Shown here: positions 11,169-22,816 of the stretch, piece after piece
Layout of the letters: each line of letters begins with the position of its first letter
Position numbering within the stretch: position 1 is the stretch's first letter
Origin: Siphonodentalium dalli
Lineage: Eukaryota; Mollusca; Scaphopoda; Gadilida; Siphonodentaliidae
Direction: 5' to 3'
Length of the DNA: 64,000 nucleotides
Assembly: GCA_032622095.1 (NCBI GenBank)
Contig: CP136061.1
Coordinates: forward strand, 123,084,754 to 123,148,753
The notes under the pieces: model-generated
The model's database searches: none
Told to the model about the DNA's origin: nothing
Seen by the model: the letters and a program-made list of their open reading frames with translations, nothing else
Position numbers and translations under genes: made by a program

Positions 11169-12781
11169 ATTTACCATTATTTTACTCACAATTTTGTACC
11201 TGCCTAATCATCTTAAAAGGTTCTTAGACCAATGTTAACATTGCTATTGTAATTTATCTTTGGGAATCATCAAGTTAGAATGTCATGCTTCAATTTAATG
11301 TCCCCAACGCATCACATATAATTCATGTATCTAATTGGGCATTCGATAGTGAAATCCCTTCCTTTTAAAGGGATGGACCCAATTTTTATGGCATAAAATG
11401 TGCATTATTGGTATCATATATATGCCCATGGAATATTTATATAAAAAAGTTGCATTTGGCCAATAATCTGGGTTGGTAGGGCTGCTTGTATGTATATACA
11501 AGGAAATAAGGAAATATAATTTTGTCAGTTCAGGGTCAGATGCAAATTTTGCCCAAATTTCCTGTTATTTCAATGGATTTTCTCAAAATCTGTCAGGAAT
11601 TTCTTTGTGATATCTGGTACAAGCGATTATTATGACGCAATTTTTAATAACCATCGAACCATTGGATAATATAACCTCACTTACTTTACTTTTATGGCAT
11701 GAAAAATATTTAAAATTTCACTATTTTAAGGTTCCAAGAACATCTGTAAAATAGATGTTTTGTCAAAAGTGCAGTTCATATATCCATGATGTCATATCTG
11801 AAGATCATGAGAGGAGACTTAATTATTCTTGATTCATGAAATTTAATGATTAATTTCATTTGGAAAGGCAACTACCCATAAATACTTTTCTGTAGTTGAG
11901 AATTTTCATGTTATGCCTGTTGATCAATGAAAAATTGGGCTGAGATGAGTTCTGGGTCATGGGTTCATAACCGACTTAAAGCTGACCACCTTATCTCTTT
12001 AATAACACTGCATGTGACTAGAATATTGGAATATTTGTTACTGCTTTATTCTTCTTTATAATATATGGGGGTATGATGCTATATTATGTATATAACTCAT
12101 CATCATGATACAAAATGAAGCCTCCTCTCATAGAGCGAAGATAATAAGCTATTTGGTGATTAGAGTGTTGTGTGAAATTACTTATTATTCTAGCAGTTCT
12201 TGGTACTGAAAGGGACAAAAAGAAAATAATAATTTCAACCTCTCAAATGTATTAAAATCCATTTGTTTTGTCATCTTAATAATTGCTCAGATTCTACATA
12301 CAATGAAGATGATGATATGTGAAATTCAAGATTTTTCGCCAGATATATCCAGAAAAATTCTTTGTTGAATATCTCATGTCATTTTGGCTGGATATTTGCA
12401 AAATGTGTGTCTCCCCCTAAATGGTTAAAAGAAACTGCCCTGCTTTTCCAAGCTATGGTATCCATTTGTAAGTATATACCTTTCGTGACTATAACGACTG
12501 TATTATTATAGACGGCCAAAAATAAATGGTAGTTCTGTATCTCAGACCACAATTAGGGGTCACCCAGAGGCAGTCAAATTTCCGAGTCTGACTCTGCAAA
12601 TGTCTTAGCAGGTCACTAGCTTAGTAGGTCACTATGTTGATAAGAGGACACATATATTCCTGTTACTACCCACATGTCTCTACTAAGGTACTATACAGCC
12701 ACAATGTTAATTTGTCAATATATCACCAGAGGATATTGCCAGATAAAAATTAGCTCAGAAGGAGCTGATACATGTGAAGCG
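11169..12781. other. No gene recognised
   Basis: 1.6 kb of unique AT-rich DNA with no repeat family and no exon-like frame. Confidence 0.6.
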
Positions 12782-13209
12782 CAAGCCTTGTAATAGTGTG
12801 CCTGTCATTTGCAGAATGAGGTTCCCAGTGGGTGAATTTAGCGACACTACCCTGCACAGAGGGCTAGCATAACTAAATTTACCACTTGGGGACCTCATTC
12901 TGCAGGCCTCGTATTCTGGGAAGTATCTATAGTCTCAAATTAGCATTGTTTTTAGTTACTTTTTCCATTCTTTTCAGTTTCTATATCCCATAATTTGCAG
13001 AGGATAAATTGCGTAATTGAGGTGACTAATGGTTTAATTAACATCACCAACTTCAACTGGGGAACTTCAATCTGATACTAGGTCTCTCAAAGCAGTAGAG
13101 CTCTCAGAGGGTGAATTTGATGACACTAGCCCTCCATGGGGGACAGCGTCACTGTTCACCCTCTGGGGACCTCATTCTGCAAATGTCAGACACACTATTT
13201 CAAGGCTTG
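12782..13209. mobile_element. hAT-like MITE (CAAGCCTTG family), long form
   Basis: CAAGCCTTGTAATAGTGTG to CACACTATTTCAAGGCTTG, 428 bp. Sub-terminal palindromes on each side are separated by a unique core with GGTGACTAATGGTTTAATTA. Flanking 8-mers do not match. Confidence 0.8.
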
Positions 13210-13276
13210 GTCCTGATAAGGTTATTACTATAACTGAGCTGTCCAATGATAAATTGTACCAATTCTGACCATCTTG

Positions 13277-13510
13277 TATCCCTTTCTTTATTGAAAGGTT
13301 TCTCCCACCCAGTCACTAAGGTATCTATAAGAATTGTTCTAATTGTTTGAAGGGTTGTTTTTAAAGGATACATAAGCAGACGACAGGAATAAAACAGATA
13401 AGACAATTGCAAAAGTTGAACAAACTATCTTTGGTTGCTTGTTGAACTTATTATCTGAACGTTTCCTAAGGGAACTACTCGTCAATGAGTATATAGTAAA
13501 GAAAGGGTAA
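13277..13510. mobile_element. TTAA element, TCAGATAAT family, decayed
   Basis: CCCTTTCTTTATTGAAAGG to AGTAAAGAAAGGGTAA; the arms and the TTGTTGAACTTATTATCTGA core are present but diverged. Confidence 0.75.
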
Positions 13511-13534
13511 AACTTTCAAACCAGGCCTGTCCCT

Positions 13535-13664
13535 TTAACCCTAACTGGAGCTTCCTGAAATTTTGCAAAAACCCTGTGCCAATGCATTCTCTTATATATG
13601 TGAGTCTCCCATAGGGAGGATATTTAATACTGCACCAGCGCAGCTCCTGTTATGAAAGGGTTAA
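13535..13664. mobile_element. TTAA palindromic element, short copy
   Basis: TTAACCCTAACTGGAGCTTC to CTGTTATGAAAGGGTTAA with only one hairpin half. The right TTAA is followed directly by CCCTTTGAACACTGCC, which looks like the start of another TTAA element. Confidence 0.8.
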
Positions 13665-13729
13665 CCCTTTGAACACTGCCTTCCCACAGCAATCAACACC
13701 CGTGACCCTGGGCTCCCAGGCATGTTATA

Positions 13730-13911
13730 CAGTGATGCTCTAATTAATCGACTCCTTATAAACCATAGCAGAATTATGGGTAACTTTTCAGGATTTAGTC
13801 GAGAGCTTTCCGTTGAATGGCAACAAGCCATATTTCCGACTAAATCCTGAAAAGTTACCCATAATTCTGCTGTGGTTATAAGGAGTCGATTACTTAGAGC
13901 ATTTAATACTG
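13730..13911. mobile_element. TA-flanked palindromic MITE, left arm shortened
   Basis: Left arm stops after GGATTTAGTCG and jumps to the right-arm AGAGCTTTCCG. The outer parts of both arms share an extra TATA in ..TTATAA/TTATAAGG.., showing that one arm's change is mirrored in the other. Confidence 0.85.
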
Positions 13912-14928
13912 TACCCTGTTTTTGATAACGTTCTAAAGGAGGCATGTATTTGAAACTTCACATGGTCATTCATGGTAAGCCATTGTAATTTTTAGATGGG
14001 TAGGTACATTGTCAACTTCATAACCCATTAGTAAATGTTGCTAGGCAACTACCCAGACACACGCAAATGGAGGTGAAACATTGTTATTTCCCTTTAGTTA
14101 ATGCACTATGTCGTGAAATAAAAACGACAAACACTCTAAAGCATGTCACATATTTGGCCAGACCTGGTACCCCCAAACCCTGTAAAACATGTAGCAAGTG
14201 TTGCTAAGGAAACGCATAACTGGTATTGACCATGGACTTGGAGGCATATTCTATAAGTAATTTGGCATCGTAAGTAACTCGCTATGGCGATGTTCAAACA
14301 GTTTCGTGTAAACAATTTAAATACATTATAAAACCTACGGTATTTAGGTCCTATATTTAACAAAGATGATGTGATTACATGGAATCAAATAAGCAGACTC
14401 AGTCCACAATGGGATCATTTATAATCCCCTCCTCGCATTCGGCTTTACCCCCCTCTTCCATAAATTATATAGGCCTACCTTACCTTTAATATAGGTGAAT
14501 TTATATGCTAATATGTGAATTTTGTCATACAATTGCTATGCGCATGTCCATAAATATACCTACCCGAAATATAGATATTGACTCTTCCATACACATGGTA
14601 CAGACACCCTGAACATCACATAGGAAGACAGTCAGTCATGACTATATCACCCCTAGCAATATACATGTATAGTCTATCAATATTATATTTATTTGTAATT
14701 GTACTTTCCATGTGTGTATATTGTAAATAAAATTATCCTATCCTATCCTATCCATAAGTGTGGGACAGCTATTTGAGTCATTCTTGGTTACTTATATTTC
14801 TCAATGTTAAAATCCGTTACAAATATTGGTAATGAGCCAGGTGTCTGCAGCCCAATATTTCGGGCTACCGGGTTATTGTCAAATTCGGGGTTCAACTGGT
14901 TAATGTAGATTTCTATCTCTCATTCCAG
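13912..14928. other. No exon recognised upstream of the first MON2 exon
   Basis: Presumed MON2 intron; holds only the TATCC microsatellite. Confidence 0.55.
14735..14758. repeat. (TATCC)n microsatellite
   Basis: TATCCTATCCTATCCTATCC, preceded by AAATAAAATTA. Confidence 0.9.
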
Positions 14929-15127
14929 GTTCTCTTCCCGTTACTGGAGAAAGTAAAGCTGTCGTCCTGCACCGCGTCAAAAGTCAAGGACACCAATACC
15001 ACAGAGAACATTCTAATACACCACTCCAGGGATACCGCCGAAAAACAGTGGGCAGAAACAAGGGTGCTAACTCTAGCTGGTGTGGCGAGAACATGTAACG
15101 CCAAGAAAAAAATACTGCAACCTATGG
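14929..15127 (+). CDS. MON2: MON2 homologue, internal exon (C-terminal part of protein)
   Basis: Exon of 66 codons plus one base, between acceptor ...cattccag and donor gtgaga. The translation begins [10 protein letters not shown] and contains [14 protein letters not shown] followed by [10 protein letters not shown], a stretch I recognise from animal MON2 proteins (human: [23 protein letters not shown]-like). MON2 is a large HEAT/ARM-repeat protein related to the BIG-type Arf-GEFs but without catalytic Sec7 activity. It works at the trans-Golgi and endosomes with Dopey proteins in retrograde traffic. The exon ends in phase 1 (ATG G), which joins exactly with the GT-GAT start of the exon at 17077 to give GDFLRAW. 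Upstream MON2 exons were not recognised in the first 14.9 kb and probably lie before the window. A right-arm MITE copy starts 12 bases after the donor. Confidence 0.9.
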
Positions 15128-15139
15128 GTGAGATCAATA

Positions 15140-15257
15140 CAGTAAATAGAGTGAGAGCTTTCCGATGAATTGCAACAAGCCATATTTCCGACTAAATCCT
15201 GAAAAGTTACCCATAATTCTGCTATGGTTAAGGAGTCGATTATTTAGGGCATTACTG
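15140..15257. mobile_element. MITE, right arm only, next to MON2 splice donor
   Basis: Begins CAGTAAATAGAGTGAGAGC, so only the first bases of the left arm remain before the complete right arm ending CATTACTG|TA. It starts 12 bases after the donor of exon 14929-15127. Confidence 0.8.
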
Positions 15258-15548
15258 TATGTGGCAAGAACCTTGCACAAATTCTAAGGATACGATGCTT
15301 ACGACCATAAAATTACTAGTTTTGAATCTCTTTTGCATTGAAACTCCAAATTGAAAATTTTAGATTATGTTAGGATTTGAACTTAGCTAGATCACCCCCA
15401 ATTGGCTCGGATTGGTCCAAATAGTATTGTATTTTCGTATATATGAAGAATCTTTTATCAATTTTCATATGCTGAAATCTAAGCATCTTACTGATTTTCT
15501 TTTGAATGGTTTGAATCATTCGGGTCAGAAAGTTGTTTGACAAACAAC

Positions 15549-15794
15549 TTAACCATTTCTCTGCAGGAGCTGCACTGGTGCAGCATTAAAGATCCTGTGC
15601 CAGTGTATCCTCTTATGTATGCGAGGCTCCCAGGAGCCTCACATATATAAGAGAATGCCCTAGCTTACAAGGTCAAGGTAAATATTGTTTGGCCAACGTT
15701 TCTCTTATATACGTGAGGCTCCCTATATAACAGAATGCACTGGCACAAGGTCTTTAATGCTGTGCCAGCACTACTCCTATCATAAAAGGGTTAA
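15549..15794. mobile_element. TTAA palindromic element (CATGA ends, double hairpin)
   Basis: TTAACCATTTCTCTGCAGGA to CATAAAAGGGTTAA. Two copies of the ATTCTCTTATATATGCGAGG hairpin are separated by a ttacaaggtcaaggtaaata spacer. Located in MON2 intron 15128-17076. Confidence 0.85.
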
Positions 15795-15939
15795 GCTGTA
15801 TGTGGAATGATATATAATTTCGGAACTGCATGATGAATTAGAATCCATTCTGGTATTGATGCAAGTTTGTCCAACATAGAATGCAACACATCGACATCCA
15901 ATTCTTGTATTTTCACTTGAAAATTTGAAGTAGTTAGTA

Positions 15940-16180
15940 TCTGTTTTTATACCCCTATCCCAAAAGATGGGGGGGGAGGTATACTGGATTACATTTGCAT
16001 ATGTCTGTCTGTTTGTGTGTCTGTCTGCTTTATCGTTATACTGTTTATCGGATCTCAATGAAATTGGGTATGCAGGTTTGGTGTCCGGAGGGCTTTCAAA
16101 AGAGGGTTCAATGACATTGTTCACATTTTCCGTTCAAGAGTTATCCCTCTTTCTTTATTTGAAAATGTTGGATTTCTGCC
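15940..16180. repeat. Dispersed repeat headed by TGTCTGTCTG
   Basis: ATACCCCTATCCCAAAAGAT, GTATACTGGATTACAT, CTGTCTGTTTGTGTGTCTG, GGATCTCAATGAAATTGGGTA and AGAGTTATCCCTCTTTCTTT, in the order shared with 25738-26470, 28366-28890 and 62640-62765. Confidence 0.75.
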
Positions 16181-16304
16181 CATCGATCATTAGAATTGTC
16201 CATTAATTTGTTCGTTCATCACATTTTTTTTCGCAATTAGGTTTCCGACCTGCCCATATTTAAAGTTTCACCATGGGGGTATCCCAGCATCCGTGTTGCA
16301 ACCT

Positions 16305-16566
16305 CTTGTTTTTTCTTCTCAAGATTGACCTATTCTGGCTTTTAATTCAGTCTAAACTGAATGTTTCTTTGGGAATGGTCTTTCTTAATGGAATACATAG
16401 AATCTTCTGCTCTCTGCCGAAATACAGAGGTCTCCTTAGCAGCTGTCAAGTTTCCAAGAAGTCCTCCAAATCAATCAAACTGATTTACATGACAGCGGCG
16501 ACAGTATATCCCCGCCGTTGGAGGAGATTATTTCTCGGACAGAAATCACCCACTCCAAAAAGGAAA
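16305..16566 (+). pseudogene. Decayed duplicate of the 5' half of MON2 exon 17077-17663
   Basis: This segment aligns along its length with 17001-17287, covering the end of the intron and about 210 bp of exon. Diagnostic shared runs are TACATAGAATC, CTCTGCCGAAATACAGAG, GTCTCCTTAGCAGCT, GATTTACATGACAGCGG and CGGACAGAAATCACCCAC. In the copy the acceptor AG and the first ~14 exon bases are deleted, and a 2-base deletion at the AGCAGCT site (about 16443) shifts the frame. Many remaining differences are at third positions. It breaks off at AAAAAGGAAATG and continues into sequence resembling the TCAGATAAT-type TTAA family. It is a broken partial duplication, not an alternative exon, because the 3' half and the acceptor are absent. 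Confidence 0.85.
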
Positions 16567-16630
16567 TGTTCAGCTGACAGTCTTGGGCTGTTTGTTGAAC
16601 CTGTTGGTTGACATTCTTACAAAGGAATCC

Positions 16631-16880
16631 TGAACCCTTCCATGACTGAAGCTACCTGAATTTTTGCGAAAACCCTGTGCCAATGCATTGGTTATATATG
16701 CGAGCCTCTCATTTGGAGCCTCACATATATAAGAGAATACATTGGCCAAACAATATTAACCTTGACCATGGAAGACATGCATTCTCTTATAAATATATGC
16801 TAGGCTTCCTATATAAGAGAATGCACTGGCACAGGATATTTCATGCTGCACCAACACAGCTCCCATTATGAAAGGGTTAA
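16631..16880. mobile_element. TTAA palindromic element (CATGA ends, double hairpin)
   Basis: Left TGAACCCTTCCATGACTG (mutated TTAA), right CATTATGAAAGGGTTAA, two hairpin modules with the spacer between them. Same MON2 intron. Confidence 0.85.
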
Positions 16881-17076
16881 GAAATTGATGTTGATTGTGC
16901 TGCATTCCATGGAGATGAAAGATCACCCCAACAAAGAATACAACATCCATTTGTCATATTTACATATGAGCAAGATATTATAAGGATAGTTTTTGTCATG
17001 TTTTGCCTTTCTTTTTTGTTTCCTTCTCGATATTGCCCTATTCCAGCATTCAATTCAATATAATCAAATGTTTCAG

Positions 17077-17663
17077 GTGATTTTCTTCGGGCATGGTCTC
17101 TCTTGCTGGAATACATAGAATCATCTGCTCTCTGCCGAAATACAGAGGTCTCCTTAGCAGCTCTGAAAAGTTTCCAAGAAATCCTCCAAATCGATAGAAC
17201 TGATTTACATGACAGCGGTGATAATATATCCCCACCATCTGAGGAAATTATATCTCGGACAGAAATCACCCACTTCAAAAAGGAAAAGGTGAAATCGAAA
17301 GATCAAACCGTGCTGGCAGATACCGAGGATGAAACTGTTCTCTGGACAGTAGCTTGGAAAGTATGGTTAAATATAGGAACAAATGTCACAAAAGCACCGG
17401 AAAAAGAACATAAAGAACAAAAATTATATCTCCCGTCTCAACCTTTCTTAACAACGTTGATTCAAACATTTCCACCGTTATTTAAACACATAAAGTGTCG
17501 GTTTGTGCTGAACGATTTGAAGAAATTGTCGACGGTTTTGAGGACTGCGTTGTTGGTGCCTGTTCATGGAGACACATCGCCTTTCATTATACCGACGTAT
17601 CCAGATGTAACCGTGACGCCATTGCAAGAAGCAACTCTTCTAGCCATCGATGTCCTTATACAG
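17077..17663 (+). CDS. MON2: MON2 homologue, large internal exon
   Basis: Exon of 587 bp, acceptor ...aaatgtttcag, donor gtgggt, entering in phase 1 and leaving in phase 0. It reads GDFLRAWSLLLEYIESSALC, then EVSLAALKSFQEILQ, the signature run of the MON2 C-terminal HEAT region. An acidic/polar linker follows (SPPSEEIISRTEITHFKKEK), then a helical block ending DVLIQ. The linker is variable between species and the flanking helices are conserved, as expected. The preceding intron (15128-17076) holds a decayed copy of the first half of this exon (16305-16566). It also holds a TTAA element and a ctgtctg-headed dispersed repeat. Confidence 0.93.
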
Positions 17664-18025
17664 GTGGGTACAGATTATTCACTGGACACTTGTGTTTTTA
17701 TGGGAGGTCATTTTCATGTTTTATTCTTATTATTTGTGCTTTAGGGCAAATTTTGCACTTTGGGGGTATACTGTAGTGATTTTGGGATAATCTCTCTGCG
17801 CATATCAATACCAGAATAAGAGGAGAATAAAAGTTAAATTCCAGTGAATATATATCGATAATGAAAGTGCACGTGTTTAAAGCCGCTTGTGTCTACGTAT
17901 AAGACTCAATATTTCATAACGAATTTGGCAAATATTATTATCATTTTGCAAATGTAAATTTCGGGCCAGCACCAACCTTGCAGATGACCCTCATAACTTT
18001 GAATTATTCACACCACTTAATACCT

Positions 18026-18425
18026 TTAACCCTTTACCCAACAAACCGGCCAAAACCGGCCAAATAAAGCTTCAACAGCCTAAAATATCTTCGGTCTGTC
18101 TCAATAGAACCATACAAATATGGATATCATTGGAATCGGCTCCTTGACCACATTGTGATAGTTACAGTTATGCCCTGTGCCAATGCATTCTCTTATATAT
18201 GCGAGTCGACCATAGGTCGCCTCGCATATATAAGAGAATACATTGGCCTAAAAAAAATCTTTTTTTAACACTTTTTACCATTTTTTCTTACATTCTTTAA
18301 CAATTTTATAATTTTTAATGTGTTAAGCCAATGCATTCTCTTATATATGCGAGGCGACCTATGGTCGACTCGCATATATAAGAGAATGCATTGGCACAGG
18401 GCCGTTCTGTTGGGTAAAGGGTTAA
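18026..18425. mobile_element. TTAA element with ACCCAACAAACCGGCC end, double hairpin
   Basis: TTAACCCTTTACCCAACAAA to TTGGGTAAAGGGTTAA, 400 bp. Contains AAACCGGCCAAAACCGGCC and two perfect GCCAATGCATTCTCTTATAT-type hairpins with the ..GCGAGTCGACCATAGGTC.. centre. Nearly identical to 33167-33566 and (inverted) 53960-54334, so relatively recent. Confidence 0.9.
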
Positions 18426-18904
18426 TATGTTCATTGGTATGGGAAGCCCAATTCACACTAATTAGTGAAATTACGCTTAAGCGCAAATTGCGCAATTCTA
18501 TTACACTTAAGCATTATTCAAATTTTCTATTACACTTACATGTAATAGAATTACTCTTCATTCATTTTCATGCTATGATGAATTGCGGTTAACTCTTTTG
18601 ATGCCAAATGCACATTTACGAAAATTATCTCTACAAAGCCAATTGTGCATATTTGCGAAATTGGAGGGTGTCCCTGGTCCAGGGTTTGAAATTCTGTGAA
18701 GACAGGCAGACCTGGTTGTCTATTTATTGTCTATCGATGGACCTGATGTAAGTGGACAATATTGTGACGATACAGTGTCAAGGTCATTGCCTTCTGTGAA
18801 GTCAGTCGGTTCAGTCAGAGCCAGAATAATGTGCAAGTATTTATACTTGGTGTAAGTTCTGTTGTTGATGGGAAGCGCCAAATTGATTGAGTTCTAATGT
18901 TAAT

Positions 18905-19016
18905 TAACCCTTTGATGACTTGAGCTTCCTGAAATTTTGCGAAAACCCTGTGCCAATTCATTCTCTTATATTATGCGATTCGCCCTATGGGAGACTCGCA
19001 TATATACAGTAATGCC
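18905..19016. mobile_element. TTAA element, truncated by a MITE arm
   Basis: TTAACCCTTTGATGACTTGA and the first hairpin (GCATATA), then the CAGTAATGCC arm. Confidence 0.75.
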
Positions 19017-19107
19017 ATAAATAATCGACTCCTTAACCACAGCAGAATTATGGGTAATTTTTCAGGATTTAGTCGGAAATATGCCATTTATCGGAAAGCT
19101 CTCACTG
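19017..19107. mobile_element. MITE, left arm only, inside a truncated TTAA element
   Basis: Left arm through GGAAAGCTCTCAC, then unrelated sequence. It sits where the TTAA element's hairpin (..CTCGCATATA) is cut off. Confidence 0.75.
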
Positions 19108-19124
19108 AAAGCTCACAACTAGCT

Positions 19125-19390
19125 GATATGCCCGACTTCGTCCAGGCTATTTAGGGATTTCTTTATCATCGCCTCTGTCTGGGCAGAATATACAGCATCT
19201 CTAAACATGCCTATCTAATAGTGTATATGAGCGAGGTCAAGGACACGGTCACACATGAAATTGTTCCTGGGATCAAAGTAGGCCTACATGCAAAATTTGA
19301 GTCGGATCGGTCGATCAGTTTTTGAGTCTATAACACACATACACGCATACAGACAGAAGTTCCAAAATATTTAATAGATGTTTAGCATCG
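19125..19390. repeat. Possible old retroposon remnant
   Basis: ATTTGAGTCGGATCGGTCGA + TCAGTTTTTGAGTCTATAAC followed by ACACACATACACGCATACAG resembles 3' ends of short retroposons common in invertebrates. No second copy is visible in the window. Confidence 0.3.
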
Positions 19391-19915
19391 GATTTATGTT
19401 AACAAAAAACACTGGAAAACAATTAATAGGGTGGATAGTTTGAATTCATATCATTTCAAACAAGTTTTTTCTTTGGTCGTGGTATTACTCTGTATTCTGC
19501 TGTTCATTTTCTGACAGAACAGTTTTAATTGTCTCGACTTGGAGAATTGCTTGGTGGACGTGTTGTGTGCTTATGTACATATAAGAGTCAGCAGTCATGT
19601 GACTTTTTCAAAGATGGTCACAAGAAGGTCTGGTATATCATGTGCTAAACAATTTCAAACACATGTTATCAAGATTAAAACAAAATACAAAAAGCCACTG
19701 AATACAATATTTACATTAGCCATTTGTTCCATTGTAATCATGGATATATCTGAAATGCAGACATTCAGGTGCAAATGCAAGATGGCCATAGAGGCCATGG
19801 GGTATGGATACCTGAACATAACACCAGGAAATGTATGGAATACGACAAATAAAATGCAACATCCCTGCATAAATCCACACACAGGCGATGATAAATATAG
19901 AAGTACAGTAATGCT

Positions 19916-20116
19916 CTAAATAATCGACTCCTTAACCATAGCAGAATTATGGGTAATTTTTCAGGATTTAGTCGGAAATATGGCTTGTTGCCATTCATCG
20001 GAAAGCTCTCACAGAGCTTTCTGATGAATGGCAACAAGCCATATTTCCGACTAAATCCTGAAAAATTACCCATAATTCTGCTGTGGTTAAGCAGTCGATT
20101 ACTTAGAGCATTACTG
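19916..20116. mobile_element. TA-flanked palindromic MITE, full length
   Basis: Complete fold-back copy in the third MON2 intron, arms nearly identical, TA on both sides. Confidence 0.9.
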
Positions 20117-20400
20117 TATAGTGCATGCAGCAATGATTGTTACCAATGAAACTTTATCTATAACCTTTCTGAGAAATATGTCGACTGAAATTGCTAATTG
20201 ATTATCGCCAAAATTCTAATCGACGTTTCACTAGTCGACTAATCATTTCAACACTACATGTGACCTCTATAGGTTGGGCAAAGTGGCTACACGTGCCCCA
20301 ACCATATATCCACTCACCTGTTGAACTTGAACAAATTATACCTACGGATACCTGAGATATACGACATTAACCATATGTACCCACAATCCATTGCTGTATA

Positions 20401-20504
20401 CAGTAATGCCCTAAATAATTGACAAGCCATATTTCCGACTAAATCCTGAAAAGTTACCCATAATTCTGCTGTGGTTAAGGAGTCAATTATTTGGGGCATT
20501 ACTG
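20401..20504. mobile_element. MITE with internal deletion of the left arm
   Basis: CAGTAATGCCCTAAATAATT followed directly by GACAAGCCATATTTCCG of the right arm; right end CATTACTG with TA. Confidence 0.85.
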
Positions 20505-21554
20505 TACATATACAGAATGCTTGGCATCGGGGAGGTCTGTGTGGTGCTGTGGGGCATCAAAAGACTTATAAATGTGAATTCAGCCTCCCATACATTGCAC
20601 ACAGCAAAGAATATATTGCCTTATATAATTGGGCAAGATAATGGTTTCGGTAGACATTTTTCCTCATCAATTTTCCTATTATTGTTGACTTTTCTGCACC
20701 TGACATGTACTCTTTTACCTCATGGGTCAGTAGGGCTATATCTGTTGACGATTCAATAGTTATTATCCTCATTCTTGCTGCAAGGATCCAATATCTGTAA
20801 ATCCCGCATTAGTGTAATGTGGGGATTATTTAAATACGAGGGGGTTTTACTAGGCTCGGGAGTAATGATTTTAAGGATACTGTCCTCGAGAATACATGAA
20901 ATGGTGGCAGTGCAACTAATTCATCAGGCGACTGCAGACGGTGAAAGAATTAAATCTACATAAATTAGTGTTAAGATGGATTTTTATATTCTGTAATGGC
21001 TTCTTGGACAATTAGTTTTGAGATCTCAGTTCCTTGCGGCTACTGGTGTCATTTAGCTACCAATTGCTAGCGCTTTCAAAACTCAGGAACTTTTTTTAAG
21101 TCAACAACTGAAGAGCAGTTACCGATTTCAACAGTTGATATAATATGCCTTCCTGGTTGTCGGTCATTTTTTTAAAGCTTGGCACAGATATTTAATACCA
21201 TGGGAACCAAACTCCAGGCAGATTATCTCCCATCGCTCTGCTGAGATACCACTGCCACAAGGACATTGTTATTAATACCGAAAGAATTACCATTATTGCA
21301 AACATTTGGTGGTCAAAATAAGATAATTGGTGACTAAATATAGTTCCAACGATACATAAAAATAGATGCATCAGTCCTAATGTATTTTTTGTTCTGTCAT
21401 GTCCTAATGATTTTGTTTGTTCTATCATGTGCATGAAGCGCCCACATGGGCCACAGGCCCCTAATGCACATAGGGTCCACAGACCTCTCCAATGCTGAAA
21501 CAGGCTCCCTTTGGAGCTAGTGCCCTATAAATGTATCTCATGTATTTATGGACC
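20505..21554. other. MON2 intron, no further features
   Basis: Unique sequence within the 17664-21799 intron; chance frames only. Confidence 0.55.
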
Positions 21555-21769
21555 TTTTTTTGCCCAGAGGGAGCCTCGCATTTAAGAGAATACATTGGCC
21601 TAACAATATTTACCTTGATGTTGTAAGCCAGTGCATTCTCTTACATATGCGTCGGCTTCCTGTGGGAGACTCGCATATATAAGAGAATGCATTGGCACAG
21701 GATCTTTAATGCGGCACCAGCACATTATCTTTTTTAATGCTGCACCAGCTCCTGTCATGAAAGAGTTAA
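21555..21769. mobile_element. TTAA element, left end missing
   Basis: Starts inside the first hairpin (GGGAGCCTCGCATTTAAGAG), second hairpin complete, right end TCATGAAAGAGTTAA. The exon 21800-21943 begins 30 bp downstream. Confidence 0.8.
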
Positions 21770-21799
21770 TTAGTATCACCTTTATATCTTTATTTGTAG

Positions 21800-21943
21800 G
21801 CAATAAGGAATGGTTCTGAATCCTTGCAGAAGATGTACCCGCATATATTTGATCAGCTCTTGATTTATATAGAATACGGAGTGCGTCTCCCCAAATATGG
21901 AAACATCGAAACCAAAACTTTTGGAAGCATGAAAGCAAATCAG
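21800..21943 (+). CDS. MON2: MON2 homologue, internal exon
   Basis: Exon of 48 codons in phase 0 at both ends, acceptor tatttgtag, donor gtattt. It begins AIRNGSESLQKMYPHIFDQLL, which corresponds to the MON2 segment that follows the DVLIQ end of the previous exon. The open frame continues without stops through GSMKANQ to the donor. The intron before it (17664-21799, 4.1 kb) contains two long TTAA palindromic elements and several palindromic MITEs. Confidence 0.85.
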
Positions 21944-22570
21944 GTATTTTTTATTTCTGTTGCTGGCAACACTGTCAATAATAAAAAACAAATTTTTTAT
22001 GAAATTTGTTTTGAATTGTTATTTTTCACTTAAAAATGTTTTAAAAGATCAATTTTCATTCCAAAAACACACACTCATTTACAGCTGAATAGTGTAATAT
22101 TCTAAAAATAGTAACATTCCCTGTCACAATTTGTCTAAAAAAATAAGGAAAAATATTATTTCTTTGCGATAGAAGCTCTGTTGAGTGGGATCTTTGACTC
22201 AAAACTATTATATACCATTGAATCGGGTGTATGACACTTCGTCTTATTGACAGTTCGTGCCATGACACAATGTATTCAACGACAGACTGTCTGTACGACA
22301 TATTGCTGCAGGCACACCTGATCTTCACCACATCATGTTATAATACATCAAGTCTTATTCTTCAGATAAAATAAAGACAAACTTCATAACTAAATATTGT
22401 TGTCCATTCTGATTAAAATAAATATTTCTTGACAATTAATATTTAGAACTTTTTAATGTTTAGGTACCTGTATATATGTATAAGAGAGTCATATCTGTCC
22501 AGTGACAACCGAAGCCTGGCCACCCCCCCCCCCATTGGGGATTTAATTACGCCACCCACACATCAAAATA

Positions 22571-22816
22571 GGCAGCTTTCTATATCATTCAGTTATAAAA
22601 GTATAAACTGGAATGATCTATTATTCATTTGGATGGGTGTTTGGATAAACTGGCAGACAACAGTCAGACAAAAAGATAATACAAGTGCTGAAGGATACAT
22701 ATTCATTGGTGGGAAATGTTCAGATAATAAGTTCACAAACGAACTGTGGCTTATTATCTGAGCATTTCCTAAGGCATAACTACTCATCATTGAGTATTTA
22801 GTATAGAATGAGTTAA
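22571..22816. mobile_element. TTAA element, TCAGATAAT family
   Basis: Left end decayed; ATTCAGTTATAAAAGTATA to TTTAGTATAGAATGAGTTAA. Confidence 0.82.

Noticed and set aside
14913-15137. 74-codon minus-strand frame opposite the first MON2 exon
   Set aside because: Shadow of the plus-strand MON2 exon, which matches a known protein and has correct splice sites.
18265-18592. Frames with QCILLYMR..YKRMHWH at many places
   Set aside because: Translation of the common TTAA-element hairpin module; present on both strands.
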